Positions 1-9,000 of a stretch of 64,000 nucleotides of DNA are shown piece after piece (within the stretch, counting starts at the first letter, position 1; each line of letters begins with the position of its first letter). The stretch is taken from NCBI RefSeq assembly GCF_037102585.1, contig NW_027043838.1, forward strand, positions 434,001 through 498,000, written 5' to 3'. A model generated the notes under the pieces. That model saw only the letters and a list, made by a program, of their open reading frames with translations. It ran no database searches and was not told the DNA's origin. Made by a program: the position numbers and the translations under genes. The DNA comes from Saccharomycopsis crataegensis (Eukaryota; Ascomycota; Saccharomycetes; Ascoideales; Saccharomycopsidaceae).

Positions 1-844
1 TATGAATAACAAAAAACTAAGGAAAGTTGAACTTTAAGTTATACAGGAAAGTTATCAATTTACTTTTTTTTTAAAAAAAAAATTAGGACAAACAAATACA
101 CTGAAAAAAAATGAGCAGCCAAATAAAACACAAGCTAATTAATCAATTAATCTTAATATAACCGACTATTCACCCAAACCACAAAAAATATTACCATGAA
201 AGTTTCCAGAAAATTCCAAACTCACTCAAATCTGTTCTAATAAAAATTTGAAGCCTTTCCAGCCCTGGTTGTAAGAGATTTTAAAAAAAAAGGGCATGGG
301 GGGAGAGAAATCAGCAAGAAAGGGAAAGGTAATGCACACATACAAATAAAAATACAAATTAGAAGGAAAAGAAGTAAGAGCTATCAAACACTTCTATGAA
401 AAGAAAGCGATTCATTCATAGATTTTCAGTCAATAAAAAGAAATCAAGGTCCAAAAATGACAAATCAAAAAAAAACATTTAAAAAATAATTTCATCATAC
501 CAAAAACAAAAGATAAAACAACCAGACACTAAAACAAGCACGATAATATTACACACAATGAAACCGAAACCAAAAAAAACCTGGAAAAAGAGCGAGATTA
601 CCACACGCTGCCTGATACTAATGAAACTGAATAGCCCGTTATAACAAAAATTTTCCAGTAAGAGCCAATATATTCAAAATTTGCGTCATCACATATGATG
701 ATACCACTAATTGACAAGCTTCTAACATCCAGAATTCTGAAGTACAAAAGAAAAAGAACCAAACAAATATAACCAAGGGAAAATAAAAACTGGCAATCGA
801 AAAAAAAAAAAAAAAGATAGTCCAAATATAGCACTCAAAATATT
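1..844. other. A-rich 3' flank of the FLO8/MSS11-type gene
   Basis: This stretch lies downstream of the minus-strand LisH gene. It is strongly A-rich on the plus strand, with many A homopolymers including a long run near 800-816, as expected for a yeast 3' UTR and terminator read from the other strand. I see no ORF with an ATG start and no RNA gene. Confidence 0.5.
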
Positions 845-2905
845 TCATTGCATATCTTGGTTCCAATCATTATTGTCGAAATAAAAGCCGAGATCAAATC
901 CATTTTCATTAAACATGAATTCGTCAGAATTGAAATCGCCATGCGCCTGCAGTTGCAGGGCTTGGGATTGTTCCTGGTTCCCATTAAATTGACTGGTTTC
1001 ATCTCTTTGTTGTTGGCGTTGAGAGGCAGTGTCAATTGATGTACCCAAAAGTTCATGTTTGCCATTATTCACCACAATAGTGTTCTTCTTAGTACTTTTT
1101 GTTTTAGGGTCCAACTTCGACGACTGCTTTGTATCTCGTTTTTTATTAGAATGATAAATAGATGTGGCTGAAGGCTTTCTTTTGCCAGAAGCTGCCGGAA
1201 TTGTTGATAGGGTTGGTGTATCACGACCACTTTTCCCAGTATTGGGGGCACCCACATCATTAGCGGCAATACTCATTATTGGTGTCAAAGGATCTGCGGG
1301 AGATGAAGATTCAGGGTCAGCAGTTACAGCGGCAGTCTTTTTCTTCCTTGGTTTCCTCTTCTTACCGGAGCTGGTGACAACTGTAGCAGTTGTGGTAGTT
1401 TCAAGTCTATTATCTTTGTCATCAATTTTGTCCTCCAAAGATTCTCCATCCAAAGCATTATTAATTTCTTCTATTTTAACCAGCAGTTTTGTAGTACCAT
1501 CATTTTTCTTATCATTTTCTGGTAGTTGACCAACATTCAAATTATTATCTACAAACGCAGTTCCTTGAACAGGTTTATCATTTTTGAAAACCTCCAAATT
1601 CTTCTTGTTTCGGCGCTCTAGAATAATTAATTGTAGCTGATAATCCCTTAGTACGCTCATTTTATTATCCATCACTTGATTTCCTGTGAGCAGATTACTA
1701 GCACCAACCTCGTCGCCTTGTTTACTAAATTGCTGGTTTGAAGCAGATAAAGGTCTTTTAGAGTCACTAGGGCCACTTTCCTCATTATTTAACTCTTTGA
1801 TATTTTGCTGCTGCTGCTTGCCACTTGCATCATCGCTATCAAAGGACCTTGCACTCGGAAGAGGGGCCATGTTCGATGAGCCATTCAATGCTTGACCATG
1901 CTGCGCCATAACTTGGGAAGGATGAGCTGACAAGGAAGGTTGTTGAGGAAGGTATTGATGACTTAGCATAGTTATTGGGGGTTGTTGGATAGGAGGCGAG
2001 ACCATTGCCATATGATTTGGAGGAGTTCTAACTGCACCATTGACCCCCTTTTTTTTCTTTAGCTGCTGCTGCTGTTGCTGTTGCTGTTGTTGTTGCTGTT
2101 GCTGTTGTTGTTGTTGTTGTTGTTGTTGCTGTTGTTGTTGTTGTTGCTGTTGTTGTTGTTGTTGTTGTTGTATTCTTGTCTGTTGAGTCGACCTCTGCTG
2201 AGGAAAGACGAATGAATTCATTGGAGGGTTAACGGTCAAAGGGCTGTGAACCATTGGCGAGTTTGGGTTTGATGTTATAATCTGTCCATTTTTCATAATT
2301 TGTCCATTTTTCACCATCTGTTGCTGTTGCTGCTGTAAAGACGGCTGAGGTATTGGTGTGTGCTGAATTGGGGTTTGAGGGGAGTTGGTATGCAGAGGGA
2401 AGTTCACTAAAGATGAATTTTTGGATCTCCTTTGATTTTCGATACTATAATATATCTGAGCCCTTTGAGAACTCATTTTACCAGCCTTGGCATTGAATAT
2501 ATCCCAGAATATCTCCCACCATTCATGTAAAAAGCCACGAGGGGAATCCATCGATAATTCGATTTTTGGTTGAATATTATTGTCATTAAACTGAGACTTA
2601 TTGACTGGTTGGCCGTTCTTACTCATCGGAACATTAGCTTCCTGTAAAAATGCTTTAGAACTTGAATCTAACCCTGCTTTTACCAAATAGTCGTAAATAT
2701 AGGCATTTAACAATTGGTCAGGGTTTGCAGATATTGAATCTGAGATTAAAACTTGCATGTCATTATTATGCGAAGAGGCCATTCCTGGAGCACTATTGCC
2801 ATTACTATTACCATTAGCGTTCATAGAACCATTATTCATGATTTCCGGATTATTATTTAAATTCTGTTTGTTAAAGGAATTTCCGTTGGTTTGTTGAAAA
2901 TTCAT
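845..2905 (-). CDS. LisH-domain transcription regulator of the FLO8/MSS11 family
   Basis: The 686-aa product has a LisH-type dimerisation motif at about residues 63-95 (QLLNAYIYDYLVKAGLDSSS). A short block around residue 125 reads FLHEWWEIFWDIFNAK, the signature that follows LisH in yeast Flo8 and Mss11. Next come a pure poly-Gln run (residues 246-281), a basic patch (KKRKPRKKK) and an acidic-aromatic C-terminus. In yeasts these proteins act together in the nucleus below cAMP/PKA to switch on filamentation and adhesion genes. The leader before LisH (VLISDSISANPDQLL) looks more like Mss11, while the EWW-IFWDIFN block and following AQIYY resemble Flo8, so I do not choose a symbol. The ATG at 2905 is the first in frame. 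About 1.1 kb of upstream DNA fits a heavily regulated gene. Confidence 0.85.
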   Translation of the reverse strand: MNFQQTNGNSFNKQNLNNNPEIMNNGSMNANGNSNGNSAPGMASSHNNDMQVLISDSISANPDQLLNAYIYDYLVKAGLDSSSKAFLQEANVPMSKNGQPVNKSQFNDNNIQPKIELSMDSPRGFLHEWWEIFWDIFNAKAGKMSSQRAQIYYSIENQRRSKNSSLVNFPLHTNSPQTPIQHTPIPQPSLQQQQQQMVKNGQIMKNGQIITSNPNSPMVHSPLTVNPPMNSFVFPQQRSTQQTRIQQQQQQQQQQQQQQQQQQQQQQQQQQQQQQQQQQQQLKKKKGVNGAVRTPPNHMAMVSPPIQQPPITMLSHQYLPQQPSLSAHPSQVMAQHGQALNGSSNMAPLPSARSFDSDDASGKQQQQNIKELNNEESGPSDSKRPLSASNQQFSKQGDEVGASNLLTGNQVMDNKMSVLRDYQLQLIILERRNKKNLEVFKNDKPVQGTAFVDNNLNVGQLPENDKKNDGTTKLLVKIEEINNALDGESLEDKIDDKDNRLETTTTATVVTSSGKKRKPRKKKTAAVTADPESSSPADPLTPIMSIAANDVGAPNTGKSGRDTPTLSTIPAASGKRKPSATSIYHSNKKRDTKQSSKLDPKTKSTKKNTIVVNNGKHELLGTSIDTASQRQQQRDETSQFNGNQEQSQALQLQAHGDFNSDEFMFNENGFDLGFYFDNNDWNQDMQ
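2063..2170 (-). repeat. CAA/CAG repeat encoding 36 consecutive Gln
   Basis: Thirty-six uninterrupted Gln codons, mixed CAA and CAG, lie within the LisH regulator (residues 246-281). The interruptions of CAA by CAG should make the tract more stable than a pure repeat, but length variation between strains is likely. It forms a low-complexity region of the type common in transcription activators. Confidence 0.95.
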
Positions 2906-4025
2906 ACCTGTTTAGAGGTCTCTAAAACTAGCTATACCCAACAAAAAACAGATATCAAAAAACCTTTTAAGGTACTTCAGTAGAGCTTCTTTTATGATGA
3001 GAGATGAACTATTTTGAAAATAATTGCAGTGTTAGGTGGAGGGGTTTCCCAAACAATCCTGAATTGACAGGATTTTACAAAGGACCTAATTGACTTCTCT
3101 GAGGTGCTGATTAGACAGGCATCAACACTTTAATCAATTAATTGGGCGCACTAGCAGATAAGTCTTGGTTATTGAAAGAGGCCAAAAGTGCTAGTTGGTA
3201 AACAGGACCCGGAATTACTGTGAGTGTTCTCACTTTGAAGGACGGTTTTTGAATTTATGTATCGTAATTTAAACTCAGCTAGCACTAGTTTGATAGTTTA
3301 ATAATTTTTTTTCTTGACTTTTTGACGCTAAGAAAAGTGGTAGTTCGAAAAACGGGGGAGCAAAACCACCGACTGTGCTGTTTTTCCACCGCGTGCAAAA
3401 TATTCTTACCCGTCTAAGATCAGCGATCGGCTTCTGTTACACGTAAGCTGGGAAGAGCCCACTAATGCTTTTTTTTTTTTTTCGTTCTTTGATTATTACA
3501 GGGAATAACTATAAGAGTGATGGTTTGCTGGATTGTTTTTTTTTTTTCTAGATGTTCAATCATAACTGAGAGTCCACAATAATGAAAAAAAAGTGAGTTG
3601 AGAAAGACAGAGGAAGAGAGAGTGAAAGAGAGAAAAAAAAAGACATTACCCGCAACTTATACCAATAAGATTGTTTGTTGGGTCAATGTTGATTTGTATA
3701 TCGACTGTTTCAACGATACATGATATCTTAACTGTCATTTTGATCAGTTGAATATCCATGGCATTCTATATCTGTCCTCACTGATGCATACCCGTTAATA
3801 TGGAACCAAAAACTGGTATGTAGACTTCTTGTAAAAGCGTAAATGTTATTGGTGAGCTTAGTTATCCTTGGGTAATCAGATTCTTCATTAAACACCCTCG
3901 TTTATTTTCAAAAGAAAACAAGTGAAGAGAATATAACCATTGGCAGTCCAGAAAAACTCAGTTTCCTAATTCAAACAATTGACTCATTTAGACCCGTTTA
4001 CTCCACCAATACCAGAAAACAAATA
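2906..4025. promoter_or_regulatory. Upstream region of the FLO8/MSS11-type gene
   Basis: This gap of 1.1 kb holds the promoter and probable long 5' leader of the minus-strand LisH regulator and the 3' end of the SLO1-like gene. It contains several T runs (about 3471-3482 and 3536-3548) and purine-rich stretches near 3597-3645. No coding ORF is evident. Long upstream regions are usual for filamentation regulators in Candida. I cannot assign specific binding sites. Confidence 0.45.
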
Positions 4026-4223
4026 TTATTTCTTTGAAAGGATATCAGTACTCATCAAATTGCCGACATAATCTTGTAGATATTGGTTTTCGTTCTCAAG
4101 TTTATGACATGAACGCTTGATCTCATGAGTCTTGCCCACCATCGCGTTCAATTTGTTCCCGAGTTCCACCACTTGTTGAAAGATTTCTTTCTCCTCAGAA
4201 GTAAGCTTCTTTGCCTCCAGCAT
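4026..4223 (-). CDS. SLO1: SCOCO/Slo1-like short coiled-coil protein
   Basis: The ORF encodes 65 aa from the ATG at 4223. The core (EIFQQVVELGNKLNAMVGKT then HKLENENQYLQDYVGNLM) is the short coiled coil of the SCOCO family, which in yeast (Slo1, 85 aa) and animals binds Arl-type GTPases at the Golgi. The heptad pattern of Leu/Val is visible across residues 15-58. The open frame continues upstream of the ATG for another 27 codons, ending in a GTG codon, so either translation starts at the internal ATG, giving a protein shorter than the yeast one, or an unseen upstream exon supplies the N-terminus. It is divergent from ADK2 with about 258 bp between start codons. Confidence 0.7.
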   Translation of the reverse strand: MLEAKKLTSEEKEIFQQVVELGNKLNAMVGKTHEIKRSCHKLENENQYLQDYVGNLMSTDILSKK

Positions 4224-4481
4224 GCCGGCCTCTTTATACGGAATCCTAACGTAGATATCACTCGATAAAGAAGTCTGACTCCAGTGCCACCCACCAGTAA
4301 ACACAGACAGGAGGAATGAGATTTCTGCGACAACAAAAGATACCGCTTCTACACGTGATAGTCACTTGGGTCATGGGAGAAACCCGGAAAAAATGTCAAT
4401 GATGATGTGACTAGGCAGTAATCTCTAACATTAACCCACATTATGAGTCGCCACCGGTCTAATCATCTAATACCTTAGAAT

Positions 4482-5174
4482 ATGTCACTCGCTAGACCCC
4501 TTAGAGCTATAATATTGGGTGCCCCGGGCTCCGGAAAAGGTACTGTGCTATCAAAATTGGCCAAACACTATGAAAACAAATTAACAACCGTTTCTTCCGG
4601 TGATTTACTCCGAGAACGAATCAACAAGGACCCAAACTCAGAACTTGCAGCTATTGTATCTAAAGGTCGTTTGGTATCAAACGAACTCATAATTAATACA
4701 ATTTTTGATAGACTTGATCACTTGAAATTATTTAATGACCACCTGTCCTGGATTTTGGATGGATTCCCAAGAAATACTATTCAGGCTAAAGAATTAGATG
4801 AAAGATTACTTTACCAAAACCTTCCATTGAATATGGTTATTGAATTGGACGTTCCTTTTGAAGTCATTTTAAACAGAATTGAAAGAAGATTTATTCATCA
4901 ACCATCAGGGAGAATCTACAATTTGGAATACAATCCACCAAAGGTTCCAGGAAAAGACGATATCACTGGAGAGCCTTTAACTAAGAGACCTGACGATAAT
5001 GTTGAAGTCTTCAGTCAAAGATTAGATTTATATAGTGAGCTACTTGTTAACCTAAGGAGCTACTACCAAACAAAGGGTTTATTGCACACTATTGAGGGAG
5101 AAACATCAGATATTATTTTCCCAAAATTGTTGAAACTAATCGAAGAAAAATATAACACTATCTCAGTAGAGTAG
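4482..5174 (+). CDS. ADK2: Mitochondrial adenylate kinase (GTP:AMP phosphotransferase)
   Basis: The product (230 aa; yeast Adk2 is about 225) is an adenylate kinase of the AK3 type, which regenerates ADP/GDP from AMP plus GTP in the mitochondrial matrix. Visible motifs are the P-loop GAPGSGKGT (residues 13-21), the NMP-binding segment SSGDLLRE, WILDGFPRN near residue 90, and the LID segment beginning RRFIHQPSGRIYN. The LID lacks the zinc-binding Cys set, as in other eukaryotic long-form kinases. The N-terminus is short and carries only a few Arg, so any import signal overlaps the fold, as known for Adk2. Residue 88 is a CUG codon (HLSW), probably Ser in a CTG-clade yeast. ATG at 4482 is the first in frame. 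Confidence 0.92.
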   Translation: MSLARPLRAIILGAPGSGKGTVLSKLAKHYENKLTTVSSGDLLRERINKDPNSELAAIVSKGRLVSNELIINTIFDRLDHLKLFNDHLSWILDGFPRNTIQAKELDERLLYQNLPLNMVIELDVPFEVILNRIERRFIHQPSGRIYNLEYNPPKVPGKDDITGEPLTKRPDDNVEVFSQRLDLYSELLVNLRSYYQTKGLLHTIEGETSDIIFPKLLKLIEEKYNTISVE

Positions 5175-5186
5175 TTTTTCTTCAAC

Positions 5187-5225
5187 ATCATGCCTAGCTC
5201 TTACACATATCATGCTTAGCTCTTA
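5187..5225. repeat. Short tandem duplication in the ADK2 3' region
   Basis: A 17-bp segment (ATCATGCCTAGCTCTTA) at 5187-5203 recurs at 5209-5225 with one change (C to T), a period of 22 bp. It begins 13 bp after the ADK2 stop codon, so it lies in the 3' UTR. A stretch of alternating TA follows. It looks like a recent local duplication. A role in mRNA 3' processing is possible but not shown. Confidence 0.8.
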
Positions 5226-5430
5226 TATATATATATCACTTCAGAGAGAATTAATATTCAATTTGTGTTGCTTTTGGATGTATGAATTTTGCTTTTTTTT
5301 CGTATGTTTAATATATTATGTATTCTCGAACTTCAATAGGCGAGTGTGGCTCTTCACCACCAAACCAGGATACAGGTTTATCTCTTATTGATATATATCC
5401 TGGCGAAATAGTTTACTGACCTCTTTGAAC

Positions 5431-5553
5431 TTAATAATGATGAGCCTGAAACTGTAAAATCTTGTCAGAGTTCACCGGAGCGGAAGTATGACCATCCGTA
5501 GGTGCCGCATTGGAAGTGACGGATAAGTTATAGTTAGAGTTATCTTGGGACAT
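5431..5553 (-). CDS. Small ORF, 40 aa, function unknown
   Basis: An ATG at 5553 opens 40 codons (start MSQDNSNYNLSVTSNAAPTD, end ILQFQAHHY) closed by TAA followed by another in-frame-like TAAG. It lies alone in the 861-bp gap between ADK2 and BRR2 on the opposite strand. The ATG is in a favourable yeast context (TTCATAATGTCC) and codon choice resembles the neighbours. It is hydrophilic with no membrane segment or signal. I do not recognise it. It could be a genuine microprotein or a chance ORF; its length alone is not significant. Confidence 0.35.
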   Translation of the reverse strand: MSQDNSNYNLSVTSNAAPTDGHTSAPVNSDKILQFQAHHY

Positions 5554-6035
5554 TATGAAGTAATAATAATTAGCTGCTACAAGTTAAATTGGGGACTGGA
5601 TGGTTTGTGTGTCGTTTATTCCAGCTTGGGATTAAATGATATCAGAGTTTATGATAAGACAAGTTCAGTCGAAATCAGATCCTCTCAATCGCAGCTCCCC
5701 TGCTACCAGTGGTAGGATATTATGCTTCTATATATAATTATTTAAATCTCTGAAGATCAATCTTCTCCAGTATCAGAATACCTCTGATTGGCTGATTAGC
5801 CGTACTTATCAATTCTCAGACTCGGGTCTCCGAGTGTAACTACCATTCTCATGTAGTGTAGTTAGTAATGTGATTTCACTGGAACTGACAGCTGCTGGTT
5901 ATGTACCCTGTTCAATATAATACGGGTAATGTTAATAAAAAAATAATCAAACGCGCAGACAGACCTCAAGAGATGATAATTCCATCAATACATATCCTTG
6001 GTCCTTCTTAACTAAATTAGCTGTTAGGAAAAGAA
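5554..6035. promoter_or_regulatory. Upstream region of BRR2 and of the 40-aa ORF
   Basis: This 480-bp segment lies between the start of the small minus-strand ORF and the BRR2 ATG. It is mixed in composition, with an AT-rich block near 5730-5750. No further ORF, RNA gene or clear factor site is visible. Confidence 0.35.
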
Positions 6036-9000
6036 ATGAGCGGTAAACCCAACAATGACCTCGATCGTTTCAAATACGATGAGATGTCCAATAAGGTCCT
6101 CAAGGCGGACCGTAGATTTGTTTCTAAAAGAAATGACCAAGACAGTATTAAATCTCAACCAAAGTCGTTAAAAGGGCAAATATCTAAGAAGGAAATGGGT
6201 TCTAGGATTCGTGAACAGAAAGCCTACGAGAATTTAGAAGATGGTGATGCTAATAGCGAGAAACAAAAGCTCAAGAAACAATATGAGAAAGAAGAAAAAC
6301 GATTCGAGGAAAAAAAGAAGAAATCACAAACCCATGGTTTACTTGGATCTGGCACTTCCTTATTGGATTCTAATATTGAAGGATTGCTCTATTACCCGAA
6401 AAATGAAGATACAAAAAAGACATATGAATCAATACTGCAGTGGGTGTATAATGAATTTTCTCAAGAAGCAACACATGAAGTCATTAGATCGGCAGTTGAT
6501 GCGCTTCTTTCAATATTAAAAGATGAGTCTATTGCAAATAAGAAGAAAGAATGCGAGAAAATATTGAATGTGTGTCTATCAGATAATAATTTTAACCAGT
6601 TACTGGAATTATGTGAACAAATAACAGATTACCACCAACAGGGCGAGCAGGCGAGTCATGGGGACGACGGAGATGCCATGACAGTATTGTTTGAAGATGA
6701 AGAAAAGGAAGAAGAAGAGGAGGATGGGGAGGAAGAAGATGTGCATCAGGACGGCATAGTAGAAGATAAAGAAGTGCTCACGGAGGAACAAGACAAAGCC
6801 ATGAATATTGATGGACTTCATGATGAGACTGAGGTTTTGAAATTTCAAGATTTTACGAAAAGGAAGCTTATGGTGGAAAGTATCGATCCACAGTGGATTA
6901 AAACCAGTCTTAGAGATGTCTTGCATAGTTTAGAATCAAATAGGATGGATGATTTGTCACTGAAGATTTTCAAGATATTGTCAGACTATAAATCAATTAG
7001 TGATGCGAACTTGAGAGCAGAATTATCAGAACTATTAAAGGACAATACTGAAAACAAAGACCTTGCTAATTTTATCAGCTTATTATGCGATAATCGATAT
7101 AAAATTGTTTTCAGGCTACAGTTATTGGAATTTGAAGAAGACGAAATGGGAAAATTGAAAGTAATACAAGAGATGAATGATTTGGAACTATACTCTTTGA
7201 TGGAAGAATTCGAGGAATTCGAAAATAGCTTGTCAAAGAAACATACAAAAAAGCGAAAATTGAATAGCGGAGAAGCTACTAAGCAATCTAATAGTGAATC
7301 TGCTCAATCAAAGGCTATTGAAGAGCCTATCATTACAAAAAGACAACCGAAGTACGTTCAGTTAGAATCACTAAAGTTTGATCAGGGCTCTCATTTGATG
7401 ACTCAATCAAAAATTAATTTACCTAAAGGATCTTTGAAGAAAGTTAAGAAATCTTATGAAGAAATCCATGTTCCAGCACCAGCGAAACCAGATATGTCTC
7501 ACTTGAAGTTGGTTCCTATTAAAGATCTCCCAGAATGGGCTCAAGTGGTTTTCCCGGAATCAGAAACCAACACATTGAACCCAATTCAATCATCAGTCTA
7601 TTCAACAGCTTTTGGTTCAGATAATAATATTCTTTTATGTGCCCCTACCGGTGCTGGTAAAACAAATGTGGCAATGTTGACAATGCTTCGTGCTATTCAC
7701 AACTTTCGCAATCCAGAATCAGGAAAAATCAATTCAAATAATTTCAAGATTGTTTACATCGCTCCATTGAAAGCCTTGGTACAGGAACAGGTTAGAGAAT
7801 TTTCCAGAAGATTGAAACTGTTAGGATTGACAGTTGGAGAATTAACCGGTGACTCCTCAATGACGAAACAACAAATCAAAGAAACTCAAGTGATTGTCAC
7901 CACTCCTGAAAAATGGGATGTTATCACCCGAAAAAACAATGATACAAGCTATACTAATCTTGTGACATTAATCATTATTGATGAAATTCATTTATTGCAT
8001 GATGAAAGAGGTCCAGTCTTGGAGAGTATTGTTGCAAGAACTTTAAGGCAAGCGGAAGATTTGGATACACGTATTAGATTAGTTGGCTTGTCTGCCACCT
8101 TACCAAACTATAAGGACGTTGCTGAGTTTTTACAAGTGGATTTTGATAGTGGATTGTATTATTTCAATGCTAGCTATAGACCTTGTCCTTTGGCTCAACA
8201 ATTTATTGGGATTACAGAACAAAAAGCCATTAAAAAAATTAATGCGATTAATGAAGCCTGTTATGATAAGGTTCTTGAAAATGCTGGTAAGTTTCAAGTA
8301 ATTATTTTTGTTCACTCAAGAAAGGATACTGTGAAGACCGCCACTTATTTGAGAGACAAACTACTTGAATCAGAAAACTTGAATCGTCTTTTGAAAACTG
8401 ATATGGGCTCACAGGAAATTTTAAAACAAGAATCTGAGGTTGTGAAGGATCCAGGGTTGAAAGATTTGATCCCAACAGGGTTTGCTGTCCACCATGCGGG
8501 CTTATCCAAAGAAGATCGTTCAGTTGCTGAAGATTTATTTGCTGAAGGGTATGTTCAAGTTCTTGTTTCTACCGCGACCTTAGCTTGGGGTGTCAATTTG
8601 CCAGCCCACACAGTCATTATTAAGGGTACTCAGGTATATTCACCAGAAAAGGGTGCTTGGACGGAACTTTCCCCTCAGGACATTCTACAAATGTTAGGTA
8701 GAGCTGGTAGACCAAGATATGATAAAAACGGTGAAGGTATTATTATTACATCGCATAGCGAAATGCAATATTATTTGGCAATCTTGAATCAACAATTGCC
8801 AATCGAATCTCAGCTTGTGAGTAAACTCGTGGACAACTTAAATGCAGAAATAGTTGGAGGCACAATTAAATCTTTGAAAGAAGGTGTCGAATGGTTAGGT
8901 TACTCTTATCTTTATTATAGAATGTTACACTCTCCAAGTGTATATCATGTGGGGGCTGATTATGCTGACGATGTGGAATTGGTTAACAAACGAACAGATT

